DNA of 64,000 nucleotides from Lachnocurva sp045579705 (GTDB taxonomy: Bacteria; Bacillota; Clostridia; Lachnospirales; Lachnospiraceae). The first letter of the stretch is position 1. Each line of letters begins with the position of its first letter. The notes beneath the pieces were generated by a model. It made no database searches, was not told where the DNA came from, and worked only from the letters and a program-made list of their open reading frames with translations. Positions 51,688 through 61,024 of the stretch are shown one piece after another. Position numbers and translations under genes: made by a program. The DNA is taken from positions 6,113-70,112 of the forward strand of contig JAZNMP010000016.1 in NCBI GenBank assembly GCA_045579705.1, given 5' to 3'.

Positions 51688-53247
51688 TTATTCTGCTGCC
51701 TCAATCTGTGGAACAGGAGCAACCGGTCTCTCAACAGACCTCATCTCGATGATAGGCGCGCCCTTTCCACTAATATATTCTTCTGTAATAGTTACTGTAC
51801 CGATATTATCATCCTTTGGTACTTCATACATGATATCGAGCATGAAGTCTTCGATGATAGCACGTAATCCTCGGGCACCCAGTTCTTTCTCCAAAGCTTT
51901 GTTTGCGATAGCTTTAAGCGCTCCATCAGTAAACTTCAGATTTACTTCATCGAGAGCCAGAAGCTTCTGATACTGCTTCAATATAGCATTCTTTGGTTCC
52001 TTTAGAATACGTACGAGCATATCTTCGTTGAGAGGAGAAAGGATGGCCTTTACTGGAAGTCTTCCTAAGAATTCAGGAATCATTCCGAAGTTTCTCAAAT
52101 CCTCTACAGATGCTTTGTTCAAGATATCCTTGTCATCATCATATTTATCTCTCAAATCAGCCGCAAATCCCATAGAACTGGATTTGTTCAATCTTTCCTT
52201 TACGATATCAGCCAGCTTAGGGAAGGCTCCACCTACGATAAACAGGATATTTGATGTATCGATAGTAGTGAGAGGAACCATAGCGCTCTTTGAAGTAGCA
52301 CCTACAGGAATTTCAATCTCCGCTCCCTCTAACAACTTCAGCATACCCTGCTGTACCGCTTCACCACTTACATCTCTCTGATGTGAGCTTTTCTTTTTCG
52401 CAAGCTTATCGATTTCGTCGATAAATACGATACCCTTCTCTGCACGCTCAACATCATTTCCAGCTGCTGTGAGAAGCTTTGAAAGTACACTCTCAATATC
52501 ATCTCCGATATAACCGGCTTCAGTCAGCGCTGTAGCATCTGAAATAGCGAGCGGCACATCGAGAAGTTTCGCGAGAGTCTTTACCATATATGTCTTTCCT
52601 GAACCAGTAGGACCAATCATCAGGATATTAGACTTCTCGATTTCGATATCGTCCATAGCGTCAGCCTTTACTCTCTTATAATGATTGTAAACAGCTACAG
52701 ACATAACCTTCTTTGCCTGTTCCTGACCGATGACATACTCATCCAGTTTCTCCTTTATCTGATGTGGATGAGGAATATTATCTATAGAAAAAACAGGTTT
52801 AATTTCAGGTCCATTATCTTTCTTTGCCTTTGGCTTAACCTTCTGATTTGAATTAAGGAATCCCTGAAGATCTGACAGATTGATCATACCTGGGAAACCA
52901 CCGAAATCAAATACGTTTCCTATAGGAGTTCTGTTTGACTGATTCTTTGAATCTTTATCTTTGTCATCTTCGACCACATTCGAGTCGTCAGATTCAGAAG
53001 ACGCATCTGTATTGATTGCATCCATATTTCCATTTGTAGCATTAAATGTATCCATATCGAAAAAAGGACCGATATTGAATCCTGAAATGCTGTCAAATGT
53101 CTTCTGCATACAATCATCACATACGTTTATATTGTTTGGCATACGCAGTAAGTGTCCACATTCACTCTCGGTTCTATGGCACACATAGCATCTGCACTCG
53201 TCTTTAGTTTCATTTGTATTAGTTGTGTTCTTTGAGTCTTCTACCAT
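51688..53247 (-). CDS. clpX: ClpX-type AAA+ unfoldase, long Lachnospiraceae form
   Basis: A 519-aa protein against about 420 for usual ClpX. The zinc-binding domain has C20/C23/C43/C46. A low-complexity insert of about 100 residues (Asp/Asn/Ser rich, then an FGGFPGMINLSDLQGF stretch) precedes the AAA+ core with GPTGSGKT, pore loop GYIGDD, Walker B VFIDEIDK and sensor FLGRLP. The ClpP-docking IGF loop appears as MGF (SSSMGFAAD). ATG 53247 after AAAGGGTGTTATTA. No clpP or tig adjoins, so ClpP partnership is unproven. Confidence 0.88.
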   Translation of the reverse strand: MVEDSKNTTNTNETKDECRCYVCHRTESECGHLLRMPNNINVCDDCMQKTFDSISGFNIGPFFDMDTFNATNGNMDAINTDASSESDDSNVVEDDKDKDSKNQSNRTPIGNVFDFGGFPGMINLSDLQGFLNSNQKVKPKAKKDNGPEIKPVFSIDNIPHPHQIKEKLDEYVIGQEQAKKVMSVAVYNHYKRVKADAMDDIEIEKSNILMIGPTGSGKTYMVKTLAKLLDVPLAISDATALTEAGYIGDDIESVLSKLLTAAGNDVERAEKGIVFIDEIDKLAKKKSSHQRDVSGEAVQQGMLKLLEGAEIEIPVGATSKSAMVPLTTIDTSNILFIVGGAFPKLADIVKERLNKSSSMGFAADLRDKYDDDKDILNKASVEDLRNFGMIPEFLGRLPVKAILSPLNEDMLVRILKEPKNAILKQYQKLLALDEVNLKFTDGALKAIANKALEKELGARGLRAIIEDFMLDIMYEVPKDDNIGTVTITEEYISGKGAPIIEMRSVERPVAPVPQIEAAE

Positions 53248-53328
53248 TAATAACACCCTTTCTCCTAACTCATTGCTTGAATTATATAGAAAAAAGTTCT
53301 CTAAGACAATTCACTTTTTAAAGTTTTA

Positions 53329-54318
53329 TTATCTTTTAAACTTGCTTAAATTATATTCATAATATGACAATAACCAGTCAAAATATAAACTTCTCTCTTC
53401 ATAATTTGCCGCATAGATTTCATGCCCTGATTCTGGGAACTGAACCATCATCCCATCAGGAACCATTCCGCAGAATCCATGCATCGCCATATTGTCAACT
53501 GTATCATCTTTCAAAGCCTGGCAGATGAGAATCGGCACACAAGCTTTTTCCGCATCCATAAAAACATCGTTCGTACACATACGGCTGCTTCTAATCCATC
53601 CATAGGTTACACCTGTCGTCTGGAATTCCCTGTTCTGTTCTCTCATATTAAACATACCTTCAAAGCGGGCCTTTGAAACCATAATCTTTGGATTATGTTT
53701 GTACGGCTGATAACCATGCTGTCCTGTGGCAAATTTGTCATCACGTTTCAAGAGGTGGTTCAATCCGCAAAGTGAAGAAACCAGAAATTCCGGAACATTG
53801 TAATACAGGGCGAGCATCGGTGATGAAAGCACTGCTGCTCTGTAACACTGTGGGTGAACCTCGAGAAACCTGGCTCCAACTAAACCTCCCATGGAATGTG
53901 CATACATAAATTTAATATCAGACTTTGCTTCCTTCATAACCACTTTCCAGAAGAAATCCCAGTGATCTCTGACATAGTCATCAAATGAATCCACGTGAAT
54001 CTTATCATGTTCTGCTGTAAGTCTATCCGAACGACCGAAACCTCTCTGTTCGAGGAAGAATACTGTAAAACCATTCTTTACAAAGACATAGGTGAGCTCC
54101 TCTAATTTCTCAAAGAATTCTCCCTTTCCGTGAAAGATTGTAATAGCAGCTTTTTCCTCGTCAGCACGTGCGATTACATAATGAAGATTCAGTCCATCGT
54201 AACTTTCAAAATCACCATCTGTACGGCGCGCGTTTAAATATGGACGAATCTCGGAGTCCAGTTTCTTCAGATAGTCCTCTTCGCCGATATATGGTCCATG
54301 TTCTCTGATTTCTAACAA
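53329..54318 (-). CDS. Alpha/beta hydrolase, monoacylglycerol lipase-like
   Basis: A 329-aa serine hydrolase (S33/Hydrolase_4 group, PldB-like). The nucleophile is in YAHSMGGLVG, the oxyanion region in IFHGKGEF, the acid in DDTVDN and the His in PESGHEIYA. LEQRGFGRSDR is typical of lysophospholipases. No signal peptide. Start TTG 54318 follows GGAGAAATAAG. Expected role: hydrolysis of a lysolipid or monoacylglycerol. Confidence 0.88.
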   Translation of the reverse strand: MLEIREHGPYIGEEDYLKKLDSEIRPYLNARRTDGDFESYDGLNLHYVIARADEEKAAITIFHGKGEFFEKLEELTYVFVKNGFTVFFLEQRGFGRSDRLTAEHDKIHVDSFDDYVRDHWDFFWKVVMKEAKSDIKFMYAHSMGGLVGARFLEVHPQCYRAAVLSSPMLALYYNVPEFLVSSLCGLNHLLKRDDKFATGQHGYQPYKHNPKIMVSKARFEGMFNMREQNREFQTTGVTYGWIRSSRMCTNDVFMDAEKACVPILICQALKDDTVDNMAMHGFCGMVPDGMMVQFPESGHEIYAANYEERSLYFDWLLSYYEYNLSKFKR

Positions 54319-54421
54319 CTTATTTCTCCTACTCTAGTATTTATCCCCTCCACCGAGGAGTTATTAACATAAAAATAGAGGCCGGAGATGTCTCCAGCCC
54401 CTAGAAAGTATTATACATACT

Positions 54422-55057
54422 TTACGCAGAAAATACATCCGTTGGACTATTTTCTTTTGGAATGTCTAATAATGGTTCAGGCTCAATTGGGAAGTCCTGT
54501 TTCTTCTCTTCCTTTGGATTGATTTCCTCAGCGACCTCACTCATCTTCACCGAACCATCGAGATTGGATTTTCTTCCATTCAGATAAACCCAAGGAGTCT
54601 GTTCCTCCTCTTCCTGTTTATCTTCCTTTGCATAGGAAGGACTCTTAAAATCCTGCAGAGCCTCACGCTTATCCATCTCAACGATATAATCATTTCTCGA
54701 AATCTTACCTTCGAGATAGTAGGTTTCTAGTGCTTCATTCGTCAGTCCCTTGAACCCTGAAATCATATCTTTTTCCTTGGATACGCTAGTCATCTGCTCT
54801 GCGCCGTCCTTTGTAACTGATAATACATCTCCATCTCTATCGCTCTGGATGATTTCATAGTCATCTTCCTGCGCTAGTCTGGACATCATATCAGTTCTGT
54901 TAAGACCAACATAATCCTGAGCATTAGCGTCATCCTTCTTCTCTGTAGAAGAAGCGATTCCATCCGTTGAATATCTTCTCTCTACTCTAGGTGTTGGTGT
55001 AACAGGCCCATGTTCAATTCTAATCTTTGACATTCCATTGATTGAAATAGATGCCAT
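54422..55057 (-). CDS. Hypothetical acidic protein
   Basis: A 211-aa low-complexity protein rich in Glu, Asp and Lys, with a beta-like amino end (ISINGMSKIRIEHGP) and Pro-rich tail; no membrane segment or known domain. Start ATG 55057, 9 bases after GGAG; another ATG two codons earlier is close to the site. It is flanked by terminators, so it is expressed alone. Confidence 0.65.
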   Translation of the reverse strand: MASISINGMSKIRIEHGPVTPTPRVERRYSTDGIASSTEKKDDANAQDYVGLNRTDMMSRLAQEDDYEIIQSDRDGDVLSVTKDGAEQMTSVSKEKDMISGFKGLTNEALETYYLEGKISRNDYIVEMDKREALQDFKSPSYAKEDKQEEEEQTPWVYLNGRKSNLDGSVKMSEVAEEINPKEEKKQDFPIEPEPLLDIPKENSPTDVFSA

Positions 55058-55084
55058 ATACATCAGCTCCTTTTCCGTACAACT

Positions 55085-55127
55085 AAAAAAGTGTAGTCGT
55101 ACATAAACATTATGGTACGACTACACT
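55085..55127 (-). terminator. Terminator of the cobA-like gene
   Basis: Perfect 13-base arms AGTGTAGTCGTAC / GTACGACTACACT around a 12-base loop, followed on the minus strand by TTTTTT. Confidence 0.9.
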
Positions 55128-55190
55128 ATAATATGATAATTTCAAAAAAGCAACACTTTTGATAGATTTTTGCATCAATTTTCTGAAAGT

Positions 55191-55673
55191 TTATTTTTCT
55201 CTGGAAACATTAATAATATTATGGCACATTCCAGCCACTTTTTCCGGAAGGATAGTACCTGTCATGATGATCGTCTGGTACTCTTTCTTCTTTAATAAGA
55301 TATCCTCCAATTCCTCTTCTACGATGATTCCTTCATTGATTAGTCCGATGACCTCATCGAGAACCAAAAGTTCGCAGGCATCTGTAGTCAGGAATTTACG
55401 AGCGAGTGATAAACCATTCCTTATATTAAGGATGTCTTCACGTTTTTCTTCATCAGTTAATTCTGTAAATCTTTTTTCGTTACGAGCTGTTCTGAATATC
55501 TTCAGTTCAGGTTCGAATCTCTTCATGTATTCTTCCGAATACTGACCTTTTAAAAACTGGATGACTACCGCATCGTGACCATTTGCCGCTGCATCAACCG
55601 CTGCACCGAGGCCTGCTGCGCTCTTTCCCTGGCCATTTCCATAGAATATCCAAATATTTCCGTCTTGCTTCAT
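55191..55673 (-). CDS. CobA/BtuR-like corrinoid adenosyltransferase
   Basis: A 160-aa P-loop protein of the cob(I)yrinic acid a,c-diamide adenosyltransferase family. The P-loop is GNGQGKSAAGLGAA (12-25), with Ser for the usual Thr, then VIQFLKGQYSEEY and the ELLVLDEVIGLINEG motif. It would attach adenosyl to the cobalt of B12 for salvage. ATG 55673 after AGGAGGTTAATTATA. No other corrinoid genes are near, so salvage rather than synthesis is implied. Confidence 0.88.
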   Translation of the reverse strand: MKQDGNIWIFYGNGQGKSAAGLGAAVDAAANGHDAVVIQFLKGQYSEEYMKRFEPELKIFRTARNEKRFTELTDEEKREDILNIRNGLSLARKFLTTDACELLVLDEVIGLINEGIIVEEELEDILLKKKEYQTIIMTGTILPEKVAGMCHNIINVSREK

Positions 55674-55781
55674 TATAATTAACCTCCTAAGGTTCAAAGC
55701 TTTATTACAAAAATATTACAATATAATTAACACATTTCAATTTTTTATGCAACTAAACTTTTTAAGATTTTGTGAATTGTG

Positions 55782-55809
55782 TTGAATTGTTTGAAATTTG
55801 TGTTAAAAT
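55782..55809 (+). promoter_or_regulatory. Likely promoter of typA
   Basis: TTGAAT (55782-55787), 16-base spacer, TAAAAT (55804-55809), about 43 bases before the start codon. Confidence 0.55.
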
Positions 55810-55852
55810 AGTTTAGTTTTTAATGTTTGAAATTAGGAAAGAAGGATAAACA

Positions 55853-57673
55853 ATGATTCAGACTAGAGATGATGTCAGAAATGTTGCTATTATCGCCCAC
55901 GTAGACCACGGTAAGACTACATTGGTCGACGAGCTGCTTAAGCAGAGTGGAACATTTCGTGACAACCAGGTTGTAGAAGAGCGTGTCATGGATTCAAATG
56001 ACATCGAGCGTGAACGTGGTATCACTATCCTCTCAAAAAATACAGCAGTTACATATAACGGTGTAAAGATCAATATCATCGACACACCTGGCCATGCTGA
56101 CTTCGGTGGAGAGGTTGAGCGAGTACTTAAAATGGTAAACGGTGTAGTTCTAGTAGTAGATGCCTTTGAAGGTGTTATGCCACAGACTAAGTTCGTTCTT
56201 ATGAAGGCCCTCGATTTAGACCTTCCAGTTATCGTTTGCGTAAACAAACTCGATAAGCCAAATGCCAGACCAGATGAAGTAGTAGATGAAGTTCTCGAGC
56301 TCTTCATGGACCTCGATGCTTCAGACGAGCAGCTCGACTGCCCATTCATCTATGCATCAGCCAGAGAAGGATATGCTATCAAAGACCTAAGCGATGAACA
56401 CGTAGATATGAAGCCTCTCTTCGAGACTATTCTCGATTACATTCCAGCTCCAGCTGGTGATCCAGATGCAAACACACAGATGCTTATCTCTACAATCGAT
56501 TACAACGAATTCGTAGGACGTATCGGTGTAGGTAAGGTTGATAACGGTTCTCTAAAGATTAACCAGGAAGCTATCGTAGTTAACCACCACGATCCATCTA
56601 GAAATGAAAAAGTTCGTATCACTAAACTCTTCGAGTTCGACGGACTTAACCGTATTCCTGTAGAGGAAGCAAAGATTGGTTCTATCGTAGCTATCTCAGG
56701 TATCAACGATTTAAAGATTGGTGATACTATCTGTGATACAGAAGACCCAGTTGCTATCCCATTCCAGAAGATTTCAGAGCCTACTATCTCTATGAACTTC
56801 ATGATCAACGATAGCCCATTTGCTGGACAGGAAGGAAAATACGTAACATCTCGTCACATCAGAGACAGATTGTACAAAGAGCTTAATACAGACGTATCTC
56901 TTCGTGTAGAAGATACAGAATCAGCAGATACCTTCAAAGTATCTGGTCGTGGAGAGCTTCACCTTTCAGTTCTCATCGAGAACATGAGACGTGAAGGATA
57001 CGAATTCGCTGTATCTAAGCCAGAAGTTATCTATAAAGAGGAAAATGGTAAGAAACTCGAGCCTATGGAAATCGCTTATGTCGATGTCCCAGACGAGTTC
57101 ACTGGTACAGTTATCCAGTCACTTAGCCAGAGAAAAGGTGAACTCAGAAACATGACACCTATCACAGGTGGTTTCACTAGAGTAGAATTCAGAATTCCAT
57201 CACGTGGACTTATCGGATACAGAGGAACATTCCTCACCGATACAAAGGGTTCAGGTATTATCAACACTATCTTTGATGGTTACGAAGAATACAAAGGCGA
57301 TATCACATTCCGTCAGAACGGTTCACTTATCGCTTTCGAGCAGGGTGAGTCAGTAACATACGGACTCTTCGCTGCACAGGATAGAGGTACACTCTTCATC
57401 GGAGCTGGTGAAAAAGTATACGCTGGTATGATCGTTGGTGAGTGTTCACGTCAGGAAGATATCGAGCTTAACGTATGTAAGAAGAAACATCTTACAAACA
57501 CACGTACATCTTCATCTGACGAAGCTCTTACACTTGTACCACCTAAGGTTCTCTCACTTGAGCAGGCTATGGACTACATCGATGTAGACGAGCTTCTCGA
57601 AATCACACCTGAGAACTTAAGAATCAGAAAGAAGATTCTCGATTCTAGACTTAGAAAGAGATCTGCTAGATAA
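55853..57673 (+). CDS. typA: Translational GTPase TypA/BipA
   Basis: A 606-aa ribosome-associated GTPase. G1 AHVDHGKTT, G2 ERERGITI, G3 DTPGHADF, G4 NKLDKP and G5 in YASA are intact; EF-G-like domains and the TypA-specific C-terminal domain follow (CKKKHLTNTRTSSSDEAL). It aids large-subunit assembly and growth under stress or cold. ATG follows GAAAGAAGGATAAAC. Monocistronic, with promoter and terminator on either side. Confidence 0.98.
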   Translation: MIQTRDDVRNVAIIAHVDHGKTTLVDELLKQSGTFRDNQVVEERVMDSNDIERERGITILSKNTAVTYNGVKINIIDTPGHADFGGEVERVLKMVNGVVLVVDAFEGVMPQTKFVLMKALDLDLPVIVCVNKLDKPNARPDEVVDEVLELFMDLDASDEQLDCPFIYASAREGYAIKDLSDEHVDMKPLFETILDYIPAPAGDPDANTQMLISTIDYNEFVGRIGVGKVDNGSLKINQEAIVVNHHDPSRNEKVRITKLFEFDGLNRIPVEEAKIGSIVAISGINDLKIGDTICDTEDPVAIPFQKISEPTISMNFMINDSPFAGQEGKYVTSRHIRDRLYKELNTDVSLRVEDTESADTFKVSGRGELHLSVLIENMRREGYEFAVSKPEVIYKEENGKKLEPMEIAYVDVPDEFTGTVIQSLSQRKGELRNMTPITGGFTRVEFRIPSRGLIGYRGTFLTDTKGSGIINTIFDGYEEYKGDITFRQNGSLIAFEQGESVTYGLFAAQDRGTLFIGAGEKVYAGMIVGECSRQEDIELNVCKKKHLTNTRTSSSDEALTLVPPKVLSLEQAMDYIDVDELLEITPENLRIRKKILDSRLRKRSAR

Positions 57674-57698
57674 TCTAGTGATTAAAAACTATATTAAT

Positions 57699-57738
57699 AA
57701 AAGCTGCGAAATGAAATTAATCATTCCGCAGCTTTTTT
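57699..57738 (+). terminator. typA terminator
   Basis: AAAGCTGCGAAATGA pairs with TCATTCCGCAGCTTT (one mismatch), followed by T-run; also A-rich upstream so it could serve the convergent gene. Confidence 0.88.
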
Positions 57739-57771
57739 AGTTCAAATAACGTTTAACTAAATTTCAAATAA

Positions 57772-59352
57772 TTACTTTCCAAATGCTTCAAGGTCAGAGC
57801 CAAGTACATCATGATCATAATTATCCATATGAGCTGTTACGATGTTCTTATACATCTCATTTCCATCTGTAAATCCATGAAGGATAACTGTTCCACCTAC
57901 AGTAGTTCTGCCTTCGATAGATGCTGTAAGAAGCTTAAGTGTGTCTTCTCCAACTGTTACATTGATATATCTAACTGGCATATAAAGTGTAACAGGATCA
58001 AATCTACCATCTACAGATGATACTGTGTATGAATAAACTACATAGAGTTCATTTGCTCCATATGAGCTGTTCTTTCTATTAAGAAGATACATACCTACAT
58101 ACTTAGGATCTGAACCAGTAACTAAGTTAGCACTCTTTACAAAAGAAGCTGTGATATAGTCTTCTGTCTGTTTCTTTGCGAACTCAATCTGCTTATCATT
58201 AAGCTTAGAAAGGTCTGAAAGGTATTCTGTAAGACCTGAAACTTTAAATGTCTTTGTTGACTTAGCTGGAGCAAAACCATAAACCTTGATGAAGTCTGAA
58301 ATTCTATCCTTCTTTACTTCAACAGTAACTTTGTCACCGTTCTTAAGGTTTGAACCATCTACGATAGTCATATAATAGCTGTACTGTGAACCAGTGATTC
58401 TTCCGTATCCGCTACCATTTCTTCCAGAGAATTTAACTTCTACACCCTTAAAGATATCCTTTGTCTTTACATCTTCGAGACCAGATACAGTAGTTGAAAC
58501 TCCCTTTGCTTTAACTTTAACTTTGAAGTATCTCTCAAGTTTCTCTGTATCAAGCTTATCCCAATCATAACGAACTGTATCGCCATTCTTCAGATCTCTG
58601 CTCTTATCAAGCTTTCCTGAATTTGAAACGAGGAATGCGAAAGCATTTGCAACTTCATAATCAGAAGCTTCGCCTGAAAGAACTGTTAAGCTAAGTTTGC
58701 TAAGCGCTGAAGAATCTTCCTCAAAAGCTTTCTTGTTAAGCTTAATCTTTCCACGATAATCATGCATAAAGGCTGTTGTATCAAACTGTGCCTTTGCTGT
58801 ACCAACAGAGTTATATCCTTCTGTTGTAATTTTTACATATTTATCTAGTTTTACAGTCTTAGGTCTAAACGCTAAGCAAAGTACCATGATAAATACTGCG
58901 ATTAGTATTCCACCAGCTGCCCAGATTCTCTTATCTTTGAGCAGGTTATTTGCATTAACATTTCCATTTCCTGTGTTGTAACCTAAATTACCATTCTGAT
59001 ATCCGTTATTCTGGTATCCACCGTTTGGATTCTGGTATCCGCCGTTCGGATTCTGATATCCGCCGTTTGGATTCTGATATCCGCCATTTGGATTCTGATA
59101 TCCAGCAAACTGGTATCCACCATTTGGATTCTGATATCCGTTATTCTGAACTGTGTTTGTATCACCTGCATTTGTAGGATTCTCTACTGAAGCATTCTCC
59201 ACTGTAGTATTCTCTACAGTTTCAGCTTCCTTAGCAGGTTCTACATTGTTAGCCGCCTGGCTAGTAGAATCATTCTGGGAAATCTGGTTCCCACAATTTG
59301 GACAAAACTTTACACCATCTTCAAGTTTAGTCCCACAATTTGGACAAAACAT
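57772..59352 (-). CDS. Zinc-ribbon membrane protein with GGYQNPN repeats
   Basis: A 526-aa protein. A double zinc ribbon (CPNCGTKL and CPNCGNQI, residues 3-24) is followed by an Asn/Thr-rich stretch, about five GGYQNPN-type heptapeptides, one membrane helix (about 147-163) and a large extracytoplasmic C-terminal region with beta-rich YajQ-unlike modules (KGVEVKFSGRNGSGYGRI). Zinc-ribbon plus membrane proteins of this plan are common but unassigned in Lachnospiraceae. ATG after GGGGAGGAATAAT. Function unknown. Confidence 0.8.
   Translation of the reverse strand: MFCPNCGTKLEDGVKFCPNCGNQISQNDSTSQAANNVEPAKEAETVENTTVENASVENPTNAGDTNTVQNNGYQNPNGGYQFAGYQNPNGGYQNPNGGYQNPNGGYQNPNGGYQNNGYQNGNLGYNTGNGNVNANNLLKDKRIWAAGGILIAVFIMVLCLAFRPKTVKLDKYVKITTEGYNSVGTAKAQFDTTAFMHDYRGKIKLNKKAFEEDSSALSKLSLTVLSGEASDYEVANAFAFLVSNSGKLDKSRDLKNGDTVRYDWDKLDTEKLERYFKVKVKAKGVSTTVSGLEDVKTKDIFKGVEVKFSGRNGSGYGRITGSQYSYYMTIVDGSNLKNGDKVTVEVKKDRISDFIKVYGFAPAKSTKTFKVSGLTEYLSDLSKLNDKQIEFAKKQTEDYITASFVKSANLVTGSDPKYVGMYLLNRKNSSYGANELYVVYSYTVSSVDGRFDPVTLYMPVRYINVTVGEDTLKLLTASIEGRTTVGGTVILHGFTDGNEMYKNIVTAHMDNYDHDVLGSDLEAFGK
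59008..59150 (-). repeat. 21-bp coding minisatellite
   Basis: Head-to-tail 21-base units (for example 59030-59050, 59051-59071, 59072-59092) encode NPNGGYQ heptads. Neighbouring copies differ by one to three bases, which indicates recent slippage. Confidence 0.9.
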
Positions 59353-59576
59353 ATTATTCCTCCCCGAAATAAAATGTGTTTAAGAGTTACCTTGTATATT
59401 TTAACAAACAATTCGTTATTTTCCTACCATATTTTTACAATTGACCAGGTTCGTTCTTTGGAATAGCATATATAGGTGAACAAAACAGATGAATAAAAGT
59501 TGGATTTAATTTCAGAAACTGCACAATATATCCGATACAGGATATTCTAATATACATAGAAAGAAAGGAAACCATC

Positions 59577-61004
59577 ATGGCAGACCCACAGAAACAGACT
59601 CATACTTTTCCGGTTGAATATCATAAAGACAGCCGAATACTTATCTTAGGAAGCTTCCCGTCAGTGAAATCCAGAGAGGCCTACTTCTACTACGGTCATC
59701 CACAAAACCGCTTCTGGAAGATAATTTATGAGATTTTCGACTCGAAGGAAGGACTTTTTCCCCGCTCAGAGATTGCATGCGCTCCTACTCCCGATAACAT
59801 TCAGGTGAAAAAAAATTTTCTCGAACACTATCATATTGCCTTGTGGGATGTTATAGAAGAATGCGAGATTGTAGGTTCATCAGATTCTTCTATCAAAAAT
59901 GTAATTCCAGTTGATATAGAATCTGTGCTTCAGAATTCTATGGTTGAAAGGATATTTGTAAATGGTAAAACCGCTGAGAAGTACTATAAGAAATATCTGG
60001 AAAAAATATGTGGAAGAACTGCAGTTTGCCTACCATCCTCTTCTCCTGCAAATGCTGCCTACTCCCTAGATCGGCTCATTGAGAAATGGAGATACTGGAT
60101 AAAACCACATATCAGATATATACAAGATACGATTTCATCAGATTCTAAGCTCTCCTTTGTGAATCCCGAATTCTATATAGATAAAGATATTCGAGATGGC
60201 TATTTAGAAACTGTAAACGGTCTTCCTATAATCAAATATCATAGTTTAGGAAAATTTAAGAAAGTTGATGCTTGTTTCACCACACGACTCGGCGGCATAA
60301 GTCATGGTGATTTATCAACTTTAAACCTGGGCTTTGCCAGAAATGATTCTATTGAAAACCTACAGCAGAACTATTCCACTGTTGCTTCTGCAATCGGTAC
60401 AGATTTAGAGCACATAGTAATGACCGACCAGGTTCATTCAGCTGATATATCATATGCAGATTTTGAACATGCAATAGGAAACGAGTGCGTGTTGAAATAT
60501 AAATCAACAGATGGATTATGGACAGATAAAATCGATTTAACGCTCAGTGCCACTTTTGCAGACTGCGTTCCAGTTTATTTTTATGATCCTGTAACGAATC
60601 ATATCGCTATGATTCACTCTGGCTGGAAGGGCACAGTTGAACAAATTTCAAAGAATACTGTAAATATTTTAATTAAACATGGGTCCACTCCACGTGATAT
60701 AATAGCAATCGTCGGGCCATCGATTTCTAGCGCCTATTACGAAGTGACATCCGATGTAATAGATCACTTTAAAGAGGCATATCCTAGAGACACATGGAAA
60801 GACATTTTTATCAAAACAGACCTGACACATTATCATCTAGATATGTGGGCTGCTATTTATTACACATTAGAATCCTGCAGTTTGCTTCCTGAGAATATTC
60901 ATTTCAGCGGAATATGTACTTATGATAACGCCGATATGATTTTCTCACATCGTCGTTCTGGCGGAAAGCGAGGTAACTGTAATGGATTCATACGTTTAAA
61001 TTAA
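59577..61004 (+). CDS. DNA-deoxyinosine glycosylase fused to YfiH/PgeF-type purine-nucleoside enzyme
   Basis: A 475-aa single frame with two enzymes. Residues about 8-175 match UDG family 6 hypoxanthine-DNA glycosylases: LILGSFPSVKS (G25-P28) and YYGHPQNRFW (H41-N44, Asn as candidate catalytic residue), ending with LPSSSPANAA. Residues about 200-475 are a YfiH/LACC1 domain (formerly multicopper polyphenol oxidase) with the metal/catalytic set H287 (DQVHSAD), C330 (FADCVPV) and H347 (IHSGWKG). ATG follows AAAGAAAGGAAACCATC. YitT starts 20 bases downstream. Both halves can act on deaminated purines. Confidence 0.88.
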   Translation: MADPQKQTHTFPVEYHKDSRILILGSFPSVKSREAYFYYGHPQNRFWKIIYEIFDSKEGLFPRSEIACAPTPDNIQVKKNFLEHYHIALWDVIEECEIVGSSDSSIKNVIPVDIESVLQNSMVERIFVNGKTAEKYYKKYLEKICGRTAVCLPSSSPANAAYSLDRLIEKWRYWIKPHIRYIQDTISSDSKLSFVNPEFYIDKDIRDGYLETVNGLPIIKYHSLGKFKKVDACFTTRLGGISHGDLSTLNLGFARNDSIENLQQNYSTVASAIGTDLEHIVMTDQVHSADISYADFEHAIGNECVLKYKSTDGLWTDKIDLTLSATFADCVPVYFYDPVTNHIAMIHSGWKGTVEQISKNTVNILIKHGSTPRDIIAIVGPSISSAYYEVTSDVIDHFKEAYPRDTWKDIFIKTDLTHYHLDMWAAIYYTLESCSLLPENIHFSGICTYDNADMIFSHRRSGGKRGNCNGFIRLN

Positions 61005-61024
61005 TATATTAAGGAGAATTAATC

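Noticed and set aside
59008..59150. CRISPR-like periodicity at 21 bp
   Set aside because: The repeats are in frame inside a protein and have no spacers.
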